Part shown: one piece after another, positions 32,681 to 42,562 of the stretch | Layout of the letters: each line of letters starts with the position of its first letter | How positions within the stretch are numbered: the stretch's first letter is position 1 | NCBI GenBank assembly: GCA_963585895.1 | Contig: OY757934.1 | Span: forward strand, 30,140,105-30,204,104 | Length of the DNA: 64,000 nucleotides | Source: Sepioteuthis lessoniana | Taxonomy: Eukaryota; Mollusca; Cephalopoda; Myopsida; Loliginidae | Direction: 5' to 3' | Translations under genes and position numbers: made by a program | The notes under the pieces: model-generated | The model's database searches: none | What the model saw: only the letters and a program-made list of their open reading frames with translations | Told to the model about the DNA's origin: nothing

Positions 32681-33062
32681 GATTTCACAAGGCATAATGG
32701 CTAAAGTGCTGGACTGTGGTCTCGAAGTAAGCGAGTTCGAACTCCAGTGAAACTATTACATTTACTTTTGGACAAATACCCCTGGGAAAGGTATGAATCC
32801 TCTAATATCTCCAAACTCAAAAAAATGGTACGTGATGCCTCTTTGCTTAACACTCAGGATTATAAGGTAAGTATCAAGAGTAAAGTGGAGCAACATAGAG
32901 AAAGGAGTAGCGCCCTCCCCAACACCTAGGTGTAGTAGCTTTTGAAAAAAGGAGCCTTCGAGTCACCCTCGACTACGGTTACCAACTTTACTTATGACTT
33001 AAATAGTATGATTAATGTTCTACAACGATGGGTTTGGCATTGAATAAGAAACCAAATCTAAA
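32681..33062 (+). mobile_element. SINE-C copy split by a SINE-B
   Basis: Head AAGGCATAATGGCTAAAGTG and B box GAGTTCGAACTCC (32730) to GGAAAGGTATGAATCC (32800), then a SINE-B, then TTCTACAACGATGGGTTTGG and a truncated tail module (GGCATTGAATAA) at 33036-33050. Confidence 0.8.
32804..32998 (+). mobile_element. SINE-B 3' part nested in SINE-C
   Basis: Starts CCAAACTCAAAAAAATGG and ends CCAACTTTACTTATGACTT. 5'-truncated before the tRNA-like head, as expected of incomplete reverse transcription. Confidence 0.85.
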
Positions 33063-33614
33063 ATTCCTCTATGTCTTTGTTGGTTGCGTATGGGATAATG
33101 ACTATCAGTAGGAGACGAATAGAACCCCAAAACATCCCTGTTTAATACTCTGATCCTCTGACGACCACATAATGAAATATATATGATTGTTAATAATTAA
33201 TAGTAATTCAAGTTGTGAGTTTAAATCGAAATTTTAGTACTGTATATACTTGCACATCATACGACTATATGAAACCTAAATTTTAGCCTAATATTAGTAT
33301 GGACGTACCATATTGTGTGTGTAAATATTTGACCAAAGCTAGGCCTAGGCCTAGACCGAGGCCAAGTGGTATACCAACAATTTTTCGTTACAAAAGTTAA
33401 CCACAAGTCACGTATAGTATCGGTTGATACTCGATTAGATACGGTATCTAAATCCAAGAAGGAATTCACGGAGGAAATTCACAAGAAAAATGGTCATTGA
33501 GAAAGCTCCCTCTACCGAAGAAAATCTATTAACTGTCACTCGAGAAAGTTGGAACCACTTAGACAAAAAAATATTGCATTAAGTAATCCATGTAATAAAA
33601 CCTTGAGGAGGAAT
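33063..33614. other. No recognisable feature
   Basis: AT-rich. A short CTAGGCCTAGGCCTAGACCG string lies at 33341-33360. No gene, no repeat family identified. Confidence 0.4.
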
Positions 33615-33880
33615 ATAAGTAAAAGTCGGTGACCTTAGTCGAGGTTGACACGAAGGCCCCTTCTCAATAGCTACTACACCGAGGTCGAGGGGAGGCACTA
33701 CTCCATTCCCTGGAATGCTCCACTACCCTTGATCATTACCTTATAGTTCTGAGTGTTAAGTTCAGCAAGGCGGCATCAAGTAACATTTTTTTAGTCTTTG
33801 GTATGACTCGACCTGGGATTGAACCCCGGTCTGCCGGACCATTGGCGAACACTCTACTCATTAGGCCAATGGCCCGGTAC
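33615..33880 (-). mobile_element. SINE-B full length
   Basis: Tail AAGTAAAAGTCGGTGACC at the left, body, B-box mirror GGGATTGAACCCCGGTC, head mirror CATTAGGCCAATGGCCCGG at the right. Moderately diverged from the young copies. Confidence 0.9.
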
Positions 33881-34019
33881 GAGAAATATATTAAGTACTA
33901 ATTATTTTGTCAATAAATTACATAATATTTCCCTGTGAAAGGTTTGGGGAAAAATTAAATTAAAAAATTGAAATAGTTTCTTTTCGGTATGTTTTGTGAA
34001 GCCAGATAATCCAGCTAAG

Positions 34020-34430
34020 AAAGAGAAATATTTTGCGTCTTATCTATTATTAGTTTATGTACTGCTAAATTACCCCACCACCACCACCAACTCACATTAA
34101 TCAAGATCGTGTAAGTGTGATAATTTTATAATCTCTGCCAAGGAAAGTATTATTTTGTATATAGAATAAAAATGTTTTGTGTCTTATCTGCTATTAGTTT
34201 ATTTACTGCTAAATCACCCCCCCACTAACTCACACCAAATCGAGTTCCTGTAAGTGTGATAATTCTATAATCTCTGCCAGGGGAAGTATTATTTCGTATA
34301 TTGAATAAAAATGTTTTGTGTCTTATCTGGTATCAGTGTATTTACTGCTAAATAAAAAAAAAGTTAACATACCTTGTGTGCTAACTTCATAATTTTTACC
34401 TGGAGTAATATATTATGCTTTATTTTAAAA
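34020..34430. repeat. Tandem repeat, about 140-bp unit, three copies
   Basis: GTCTTATCT recurs at 34037, 34181 and 34320, each followed by TTAGTTTATTTACTGCTAAA and later by GATAATTTTATAATCTCTGC. A fourth, diverged unit (TTTCTTATCTGTTATTAGTT) is at 34812-34915, after the dispersed repeat at 34480-34786. Confidence 0.85.
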
Positions 34431-34479
34431 TACATGATAGAATAACCTCTTAGAAATGTGTGTGTTTGTGTGCGTAAAA

Positions 34480-34786
34480 CATCATTATTTCTATATGAGA
34501 ATAAAAGAAACATAGACGAAATTTATTCGATCTTCTGTTCAAATTCTTAATCTCCAGAATTTGAATTCCATTTCTTCAATCATTGTCCATACTTACCAGA
34601 CTAAAGTCCCTAACTCGGATATGGAATTGGCAAGAATTAAAGTAACATAATCTAAACCTTTTTTTCTCTTTTTTCTTAATATTTATTCCACCCTCTACCT
34701 CTTCTGTAAAAAGAAGAGTCTTCCCTTGACTAAACATTGCATTCAGTACTCAAACCAATCAAACCCCTCAATATGTCAGAATATAC
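34480..34786 (+). repeat. 0.3-kb dispersed repeat, copy 1
   Basis: Reverse-complement match, about 85 percent by eye, to 56890-57180: ATCATTATTT...TATATGAGAATAAAA, GGAATTGGCAAGAATTAA, TTATTCCACCCTCTACCTCT, CCCCTCAATATGTCAGAATA. No coding or tRNA-like signal. It interrupts the 140-bp tandem repeat. Confidence 0.85.
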
Positions 34787-35016
34787 TCATCTAGGAAGAA
34801 AAAAAACATTGTTTCTTATCTGTTATTAGTTCATTAACTGAAAAAGCAAGGTGAACATCCTCTTGGCGTGTTATTTCGATAATTTTTTAAGTTTATATTT
34901 TGAAATTTATTTAGTTTTTGAGCTGGCCGATGAACAATAAGTTGGCCAAAGCTATGAGTCAGTATTTCTAAGATCAAACTGCATGTTTTGCTGAAGTAGT
35001 TCAGTCGGAGCACTTA

Positions 35017-35110
35017 AAGGTCACAACACATTGAAAGCAACAGTTCCTGTCAGATCACCGAAGTTAAGCATTGTTCTGTAGGAGAATGTACCTATATCGA
35101 CTTGTGGTTT
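35017..35110 (+). pseudogene. 5S rRNA pseudogene
   Basis: GGTCACAACACATTGAAAGC (35019-35038) and CAGATCACCGAAGTTAAGCA (35050-35069) match 5S rRNA helix I-III and the A box of its internal promoter. The right half (GAGAATGTACCTATATCGAC) is much diverged. It could be a stray 5S copy or the head of a 5S-derived SINE. There is no sign of a tandem 5S cluster. Confidence 0.7.
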
Positions 35111-35571
35111 GAAGACGGAATATCTAGCGAACAAACATAAGTGTTGAAATGGATTATACGACTGAAATTCAAGTGACTAGAAGTGGTGGCTAGATCAAAC
35201 TCTAAGACATATGCATTGGATGTAGGAAATGTATAACAAAACAAATAAAAAAGGAATAGGTCGAAAGAAGAGTCACTGTTTGTGACAGAACTGTAAGAAA
35301 TCGATTGAATGAAATGGGATTTACAAAAAAAAAAAAAGAAAAAAAAAAGGAAAACAAGCAAAAACACACAAACAGAACAAAACTAGGTTAAAGTGGACTT
35401 ACTCGTGTCGTGTGGACAATTAGATGAAAGTAATATTCTATTATTAATGAAGCATTAATTAGCATTGGCCAAAGCGATGATGTGGGAATTTTTGTCTGGT
35501 GCCGTTCAAATGAAACACATAAAGATGACTGCATGAAGAAAACAAGTCAATTCCTTTTAATTTATTCCAGG
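35111..35571. other. No recognisable feature
   Basis: AT-rich with A runs at 35324-35350. No frame with a domain. Confidence 0.4.
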
Positions 35572-35812
35572 AGTGCCAATGGTCCGGGAGACCAGGGTTC
35601 AATCTCAGTTCGCGTCATACCAAAGACTTTAAAAATGGTACTTGATACTTCCTTGTTTAACACTCAGTAATATAAGGTACATATCAAGGGTAAAGTGGAG
35701 CAATCCTGGGAAAGGAGTAGCGCCCTTCTCTACACCTCGGTGTTTAGCCTTTGAAAAGGGAACCTTTGGTCGCCCTCGACTACAGTAGCCATCTTTACTA
35801 CTTTATTAAGCT
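35572..35812 (+). mobile_element. SINE-B, head truncated
   Basis: AGTGCCAATGGTCCGGGAGA, B box GGGTTCAATCTCAG, body, tail CCATCTTTACTACTTTA. Lacks the first 20 bases of the head. Confidence 0.85.
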
Positions 35813-35882
35813 TTCACTTTTCCCAAGTAGTTATAACAAGGGATAATTTCAGATATTGTACATTCATAGGATAGATAGGTTT

Positions 35883-36232
35883 GTTTGGTTTGACTTGGTT
35901 TTATGGCATATCAACCATTGTAGGTTATTTAATATCAAATCCATTTATATACATAAAACAGATCTATTTCAAATAATTCAGTTTAGCATAATTACGCAGT
36001 TTAGTTCTATTTGACGTATAGAAAGGACCCTATCAGACGCAACCACTCCGGGCCAGAGTGAACCTTGGAGTGATGGCAATAAAGGGGTACTCCACATTCC
36101 CCAAAGCTCCAGCATTACTGGAGCCTCTCCATCAGATTGTTTATTGTCATATCGAAGACACTCGTCGAGAGAGTCTTATCCCTCTGCAGATATGCAGTCG
36201 GTGTATTCTAGAGCCCCAGCCGACTGAGCCAG
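35883..36232 (-). mobile_element. Element D, short minisatellite
   Basis: Tail module TGGCATATCAACC...GGTTATTTAATATCA at the left, only about one and a half minisatellite units, a complete core, and GCAGTCGGTGTATTC...CAGCCGACTG at the right. The shortest full-span D copy here. Confidence 0.85.
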
Positions 36233-36929
36233 ACAGGTTTGTCTTTTGGCATTTTAGGCAGAGAAAAGAGAAGAAATATGTTTAAGGGTGTTGATATTGT
36301 TTGGCCAAAGTACGTCTATTAAAAACAAGATAGATGAACTCACATGCGTACGAAAATTATATTTATACCCGACGTATTTCTTGAATGATTGTCAGCTTTG
36401 ATACAGAGCTTTCGTAAATTGCTTATGAGTTACACGTAATGTTTACATTTCTATGTCAACAATTCTTCGTTACATCGACACGATCTGCTGAAGACCCAGA
36501 AAAAAGATAAAAATTTGGCTGTGTTTTTAATGCATGGCGAAACCTGGTTGATATAGAAATGGCTTTCTCCGTGCAAAAGCCCTGGTGGCAAAAGATCAGC
36601 TCAAGAACAGATAATCCCAATAAATCTCATGGTAGTTGTTCTGTGTTGTCAGTGGGGAAAAAGTTCGCTGGTGTAATTCCTTCAAATGCAAAGATGCAAA
36701 AACTTTTTTGCTTTTGATTGATAAATACTGAAGGGAATTAATGAATTGGGTTTTTAAAAAATGCAAACAGTTTACCAGTAAGGAGTATCGGAACTCTTCG
36801 AAACAGCCCAAACGGAAGTGTTTACCCCGATAGTCATTGCTCATATGACAATGACGGACCGAAATTCAATCGACACTACACACTCACATCCCGTAGAATT
36901 ACCAGAGAAAAATAAAGTCCCATTAAAAT
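36233..36929. other. No gene recognised
   Basis: Several short frames, none with a recognisable motif. The minus-strand frame 36596-36844 (82 codons) is the longest and looks uncompositional for a repeat, but there is no support for it. Confidence 0.35.
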
Positions 36930-37000
36930 ATTTTCCGACCAATCAGAAACATGAGCTTCATGACTCTCAGAAAACTGATCTGAGACACTCGTGCGTTATA

Positions 37001-37034
<34 letters not shown>

Positions 37035-37045
37035 AAGGTTGATTT
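36930..37045 (+). promoter_or_regulatory. CCAAT-box and TATA-like cassette, copy 2
   Basis: ATTTTCCGACCAATCAG at 36930-36946, then after 85 bases (expanded by a TA run at 36990-37032) TATAAAGGTTGATTTGA. See 20008-20100. The (TA)n makes the TATA assignment uncertain. Confidence 0.4.
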
Positions 37046-37975
37046 GACCCAACAGGCAGAGAGGACCCTAGCAACAGAGAGAGACCATGTCTAGCAAGCG
37101 GTTTAACCATTTGTGACGATTGGTGCGACAAGCCGTGAGCAAGCTCACTCCAAACGTAGATTTCCCCCGTGCTCCTTCTCAATTACACATATGTGCAATA
37201 TATCCTCACACCTTAGTTTGTCCACGTGGTCCTTCACAACTACAACTCTGGTACGTGACATACCACTGAATTAACAAACAAACAAATCCCGAACGACTAT
37301 AAGCAAAAAAAGATTTTTTTCAAACACGTATCGTCGTCGACCGACTACTCATAACCCAAACGAAAACAAAAACAAACAAACCCCATTCCTAAAAATGATG
37401 AGTCACTGATGTCGTCAGCCAATAGTATTTAGGAACGATTCGTTAAGGGACTAAATTGCTCTGCACAGAACTTCTTTTAAAATATTAAATTCAGCTTGGC
37501 TTTCTGAGGACAGTCCTCAACTAATGGACAAAATAGGTAGTATTTAAAAACACATTGTACCAGCTATCCAGACCTGCTCCAGCGACTAGATCCTGTTCTA
37601 ACGATCACCATCCGACCGCGGCGATTGTTCACCGAACGCTTTTTCGATTTACGATTCGCCATAATAAAGTTTGGCCTTTTGAAGCAACACCCTTGTTTTG
37701 TCATTCTTGCTTAGTTCGTTGTCAATCACTTATATTTCAAAAGATTGCAGGGACCGGTATATTTATCTGGCCTCCGCAACACACGTCTTATTTTCATTGT
37801 TGTGTTACTTTTCACTCTTTTCTGGTTAGTTATGGTATCCTAAGACAACCACATTTATACAAACCGTATCCTCTGTCATCGGTACGACAGCTCTCACTAT
37901 AAATTAAGTATATCAATTGATCCTTATAGGATACATTTTTTCTAGTCTTAAAATAAGCAATAAAAACATACTTAA
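37046..37975. other. No gene recognised
   Basis: A 115-codon plus frame (37555-37902) has no domain. AATAAAGTTTGG at 37662 could be a polyadenylation signal or chance. A further GCCAAT box (37420) precedes it. Confidence 0.35.
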
Positions 37976-38240
37976 GAACATTCTAGAAATTTAGGATCAA
38001 ACCCGTATTAGCATTTAAATTACATTTTTATATTTTTCAACCAATCAGCTAAAAACATGGAATAGAACATTCTAGAAAATTAGGATCGGAAGTGAACCTA
38101 CAGAAAATATTTAGGCTCGAAAATAAAATAGTAAAATACAAATCTGATTGGTCAATAAATGTCTACGCGCAAAAATTTTAGGACGATTCTTTGATCCACC
38201 TGTAGAATATAAATAACACAGAGTTAGGAAGCCAGACACA
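37976..38240 (+). promoter_or_regulatory. Heat-shock-type promoter candidate
   Basis: Two perfect three-unit heat-shock elements GAACATTCTAGAA (37976-37988, 38065-38077) sit in an 89-bp duplication that continues as TTAGGATC in both. AACCAATCAG (about 38040) and GATTGGTCAAT (38143) are CCAAT boxes. TATAAATA lies at 38208-38215. The start of transcription would be near 38240. The A- and C-rich leader that follows (GACACAAGCTTACACACAAA) is in the style of heat-shock leaders. No chaperone gene follows. Confidence 0.5.
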
Positions 38241-38346
38241 CAAGACACAAGCTTACACACAAACGAAGACACAGACGAACACAAGCCACTAAGCCAGTAG
38301 CCGATACTATGTCCAACCAATTCCTTTCCTTCCTCAACTAAAGTTC

Positions 38347-38463
38347 ATGGCCTCTTTTCAAATGGCCGAGAATTATATTCAAAAGGAAAACCCGACAAAC
38401 TTTCTTTCATCCACGAGACACGATGTCGCCACAATCATAAAACCCGCTATAAACTTAATGTAA
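38347..38463 (+). other. Short candidate exon after the heat-shock-type promoter
   Basis: ATG (38347) opens 38 codons (MASFQMAENYIQKENPTNF...) closed by TAA overlapping GTAAGTAAG at 38460. That string is a good 5' splice donor, so the frame could instead continue into a downstream exon outside what I can follow. An earlier ATG at 38309 gives only ten codons. No protein family is recognised. Low confidence that it is translated. Confidence 0.25.
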
Positions 38464-38774
38464 GTAAGAACGACTTATTTACGGACTCTGATAACATGAA
38501 CATACACACATCTTTCAACAAATTTATTCTCTTCTTCAAACTTTATTTTCCAAAAGGCCATTTACACATCATGTATTTTGTTTTTCATATTCTGTTATAT
38601 GCATATTAAATTGTTTGTTATTTAATGTTCGTTGTGTTCTATTCCATTTCTTTTGTGCGATTGTTAAGTTTTTGTGTTGTATTTGTGGTGGGAATAATTT
38701 AGAGAGCAATCTACTTAAAATAACCAAATTACATACTCCCCCCACATCCTCGTTAAGATTGAGTAGTACATATA

Positions 38775-38893
38775 TATATATATCCGGGTTTCTCTTATAT
38801 CAATATATCTTATATCCGGGTCTAATTTATATACATAAACACACTCTAATTTGGAACCATAGAAAAAATTCTCTTATATCCGGGTTACATTGT
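38775..38893. mobile_element. pogo-like MITE, decayed copy
   Basis: ATCCGGGTTTCTCTTATATC and, at the right, TCTCTTATATCCGGGTTACA (38871-38890) match the ends of the element at 38949-39117. The left terminal repeat is eroded next to a TA run. Confidence 0.6.
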
Positions 38894-38948
38894 ATATTAT
38901 CTCTCAAGTCTAACTGGGATATTTTGCTCAAACATAAACATCAAAGTA

Positions 38949-39117
38949 CAGTGTAACCCGGATATAAGAGACTTATCTGGACCGGAGAATGGGTCTCTTA
39001 TATCAGGTTTTGGTCTATTTTGTTTAGGTAACACAGGCTCTAATTTGGGACCAGAGAAAACCACTCTTATATCTGAGTTTCTCTTATATCAGGGTCTCTT
39101 ATATCCGAGTTACACTG
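38949..39117. mobile_element. pogo-like MITE, 169 bp
   Basis: Terminal inverted repeats CAGTGTAACCCGGATATAAG (38949-) and, mirrored, CTTATATCCGAGTTACACTG (to 39117), with TA immediately left and CA right (expected TA). CAGTG-type ends followed by AACCCGGATATAAG and an internal CTGGACCGGAGA are typical of short non-autonomous pogo/Tigger-type elements. No transposase remains. The internal CTCTTATATC motif is repeated several times. Confidence 0.8.
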
Positions 39118-40062
39118 CAGTAACATACTCAGTAAAAAATTTCTCGACCAAAGCAGCCAAATTGAACTGTGATTATATAAATAAATTTGAATACCATTGA
39201 AGCAAATCCAATTATAAGCTTAAATTTAAAAAAAGATATCTTTGGAAGAGGGTCATAGTGTCTGTATTTCATTTTTTACATTAAATCTTTTTAGTAAAAA
39301 TGAAAATTCAAATTTAGAAGTAAACAGTCAATGAACAAAGATAAAGAAAATAAATCAATAATCAATGAAGTTATCTCTAGTTGTAAATTGGCTTCTTTGA
39401 GGTTGGCATCTAATGTATATTGAGCCCTTAAAATATTCATTCATGAAAAAAAAACAAACAAAACTTTATCAAGTTTAGGAACTGATGAAATTAGAAACTT
39501 TAATCTTTTTTTATTGGTCTTGACCTTGTGGTAGGTTTACAACACTTTTTGTTTGAGGAATGTTACATGCGAAAGAAACAATGAAAAGACGAAGGAAATA
39601 TTAATCAAGTGAAGAATGAATGCAGGTTTTTGTGAAGCGAAGTTTTAGGAAACATTCATTTTATTTTCCCCAAGAATCTTCATCGTAATCATGAGCTCAT
39701 ATTTGTATCTTTCACATGAAGTATAAAATTAAATGCGGATGCTTGAAATGTTTATATCTTTGAGAGTATGTCTGTAAGTTAAGTTTTGGTATGCCGTGGG
39801 GGCCAAATCTTCATAATCTGAGTGTCATTTTAAATATTTATAAAGTAAAAGAAAAAAGGAAACTTACTCAACGTTGGTTCCAATCATCTCTGGTTTTGTC
39901 TTTTTCCGAGACGTGAGTACTTTTTCCAGGTGGACTACGCTTGGCTTAAGCGCCCAACGCAAATATGACCATCATATACCATTGCCAGTGAGAAATTGCC
40001 CCAATTCTTCTTGCCACCTGTCTGTTACAAGAAATTGTTACTGTTAGGAGAGTTACAATAAT
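39118..40062. other. No recognisable feature
   Basis: AT-rich, no frame or repeat family seen. Confidence 0.45.
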
Positions 40063-40322
40063 AAGTAAAGTTAGCGACCATAGTCGAGGGTGACCCGAAG
40101 GCTCCCTTTTCGATAGCTACTACACCAAGGTGTAGGGGAGGGCGCTACTCCATTCCCTGGATTGCTCCACTTTACCCTTGAACCGTACCTTATAATGCTG
40201 AGTGTTAAGCAAGGTGGTATCAAGTTCCATTTTTAAAGTCTTTGGTATGACTCGACCTGGGATTGAACCCAGGCCTCCCGGGCCATTGGCGAACACTCTA
40301 ACCGCTGGGCCAATGTCCCGGT
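40063..40322 (-). mobile_element. SINE-B full length, young
   Basis: AAGTAAAGTTAGCGACC at the left to CCGCTGGGCCAATGTCCCGG at the right. Both promoter boxes intact (B box mirror GGGATTGAACCCAGG, A box mirror CTCTAACCGCTGGGCCA). Almost identical to 23738-23992. Open frames on both strands (40120-40344, 40202-40429) are shadows. Confidence 0.93.
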
Positions 40323-40357
40323 TATTTAAAAAAATTAAATTCAAGTATATTCCTTCT

Positions 40358-40624
40358 TTTTTCTTTGTTCAATGGCTTACCAACTTTCGCGGGTTATTCA
40401 ATGCCAAAGCTATCATTGTAGAAGTATGAGGTAAGTCCATGTGTGAGGTGAGGCTTTATAACAGCAATGGTACTATTTAAACCCATAGTTAGAGGATAAG
40501 GGGGTTTCATATTTTTATCTAAGGTATTAGTTCGAAAGTGGACGTAATAGCTTCACTGTAGTTCGAACTCGCTTACTTAGAAGGTGCAGTCCAGCACTTT
40601 AGCTATTATGTAACGAGGCTCCGC
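40358..40624 (-). mobile_element. SINE-C copy
   Basis: Tail module at left (ATGGCTTACCAACTTTCGC...GGGTTATTCAATGCC), AACCCATAGTTAGAGGATAAG, B-box mirror GTAGTTCGAACTCGC, head mirror TATGTAACGAGGCTCCG. Contains a 25-base insertion near 40425. Confidence 0.8.
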
Positions 40625-40749
40625 GACATTATATTCCATTTTTTGTTGTTAATATTCTTCATAGTACCGGCATTTTACCAATTTAAAAAAATTGCAATCC
40701 ATTCGCAAATAAAAAAAAAAACATTATTAATTCTATCCAATTTCGATGT

Positions 40750-40858
40750 ACCCTAGGGAAAAATAATACTATTGTTATCCTTCTCCAAGGATGGCTTTGG
40801 TATTAAATAGCCCACGAAGGGTGATATGCCATTAAACAAAGAATCCAAACCAATTTCG
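40750..40858 (+). mobile_element. SINE-C 3' fragment
   Basis: ATACTATTGTTATCCTTCTC, CAAGGATGGCTTTGG and the tail module (GGTATTAAATAGCCC...GGGTGATATGCCA). Confidence 0.7.
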
Positions 40859-41250
40859 ATGGTGTGTCAAATAGATTTGTATTTTTGTTTTAACCATATT
40901 TGAAAGCCGCATGATTACAAAACTGAGAAAATAATCTGCTTTTATTTATTTTATGACGTATATAGAATTAATATTTTAACATTTTTTTTCTGAAAACCAA
41001 AGTGATATGTACTTTTTTTTTAATATCATGGTTGTGATAGTTTTTAATTTACTGTATTGATGAAAAGACTGAATTACAATTACAATTAATGAATATTCAT
41101 GCTATCAAAATATATTTTTAATTTAAAATTTCATATTAAAAAATTCACTTCAAGTTTCAACAATCCATGGAAAAATGAAAGGCATACTGAATGACAGTTA
41201 TTAGATCCAGTTTTTGTAAATTCCTCGCTAATTCAAAAGGATGATTATCT
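40859..41250. other. No recognisable feature
   Basis: AT-rich only. Confidence 0.45.
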
Positions 41251-41748
41251 ATAGGTTGGTTGGTTGTCTGTGTTTTATGGTATATCAACCTTTGTTGGTT
41301 ATTTAATGCCAAGTCCACTTTATACGAATAATCAGTCCTATTTTAAACAACTCAGTTTAACATGAGTACACAGTTTAATTGCCAAAAACGTTCCTATTTC
41401 AAGCTATTCAGTTAATTCAAACATTTCTATTTCAAACAATTCAGTTTAGCATGAGTACAGTTTCAATGTCAAAAGCAGTTCTATATCAAACAACTCAGTT
41501 TTGCATAAGTACGCAGTTTACATATCAAAACAGTTCTATTTCAAACAATTCAATATAGCATAAGTACGCAGATTAGTCCTATTTAACCCATAGATAGGGC
41601 CCTATCAGGTGCTACCACTCCGGGCTAGAGTGGACCTGGGAGCAATGGCAATGAAGGGGTGCTCTACATTCCCCAAACCTCCAGCATTACTGGAGCCTTA
41701 CCATCAGATTGTTTAGTATCATATCTAGGACACCCATTGGGGAGGTTT
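41251..41748 (-). mobile_element. Element D, five minisatellite units, 5' end lost
   Basis: Tail module TGGTATATCAACC...GGTTATTTAATGCCA, about five minisatellite units (TTCAAACAATTCAGTTTAGC, TGAGTACAGTTTCAATGTC...), core CCACTCCGGGCTAGAGTGG, then ends at GACACCCATTGGGGAGG without the 5' hairpin. Confidence 0.85.
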
Positions 41749-42012
41749 TTCCATCTTTTTCCTTCTTTACAAAATGCTCTGAATGATAAAACTTTTCTTA
41801 AAAAGATCAGGTGAACAGTTTTGTGGAAAATTTATTGTGCTCGAAACTGGCTGAATTCTACTTGAGAGGAACCAACAAGTTAGATGTTAAATCATAAGAG
41901 GTGATTCGAAATAATAACGAAGATACTATTGACTGAAACGAATTCAGTGATAAATTATTCATAACTAAATTATATTTAACTAAAATGAAAATTATTCATG
42001 ACCCAACCATAT

Positions 42013-42013
42013 G

Positions 42014-42049
<36 letters not shown>

Positions 42050-42051
42050 AG
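42013..42051. repeat. (TA)n-(GA)n microsatellite
   Basis: About ten TA followed by about ten GA dinucleotides. Confidence 0.9.
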
Positions 42052-42096
42052 GTAGATTTTGGTGAATCTGACAGGATGATAAAATAAGTGGAAAAG

Positions 42097-42195
42097 TGGA
42101 TAAATCAAACACTTACAACGGGTTTAGTAGTAATATTTCGTTCTTTATTCAACAAAATATTACTACTAAATCCATTGTAAGTTTTTGATTTATCC
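42097..42195. repeat. Perfect-looking hairpin, about 42-bp arms
   Basis: Left arm 42097-42138 (TGGATAAATCAAACACTTAC...TAGTAGTAATATTT) is the reverse complement of 42155-42195 with two or three mismatches. The 16-base loop is CGTTCTTTATTCAACA. Could be a tiny foldback element or the end of one. Confidence 0.85.
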
Positions 42196-42223
42196 ATTTG
42201 TCCAGTAAGTAGCGGTCGTGTCT

Positions 42224-42562
42224 ATACTACTGTATAGATGCACCACTTGAACGCTGACTAAGCGTATAGAGAAAAAACTTGACGGCAATTGCACAAGGAT
42301 GCTACGAGCTATATCAAACAAATCCTGGAAGCAACATCCCACAAAAAAGCTGCTGTACGGCCACCTACCACCCATCTGGAAGACTATCCAAATAAGACGA
42401 ACAAGATATGCCGAACACTGCTGGATGAGTAAGGACAAACTCATAAACGACGTTTTCCTACGGACTTCTTTACACGGATGCGCAAGTGTAGGACAATCAG
42501 TTAGAACTTATCAACAGCAACTCTGTTCAGACACAGGATGTAGCCTGGAAGATCTGCTAGTT
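42224..42562 (+). pseudogene. LINE remnant, RT C-terminal region (copy 3, best preserved)
   Basis: One frame holds for about 113 codons with a single internal TGA near 42248: LLYRCTT, then TLTKRIEKKLDGNCTRMLRA, KSWKQHPTKKLLYGHLPP, IQIRRTRYAEHCWMSKDKL, QQLCSDTGCSLEDLL. It is the segment after the reverse-transcriptase palm of a non-LTR element. The catalytic palm, endonuclease and 3' end are absent. Element D starts directly after SLEDLL, so the LINE was probably cut by rearrangement or later insertion. Confidence 0.8.

Noticed and set aside
37555..37902. 115-codon frame as a host gene
   Set aside because: No recognisable motif and no compositional support. Left as unassigned.
40120..40429. 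Frames on both strands containing SIPGRVIPKTLK-like peptides, repeated at 23800, 24318 and 35482
   Set aside because: They are the same SINE-B sequence read in frame. Repetition reflects the SINE and not a protein family.
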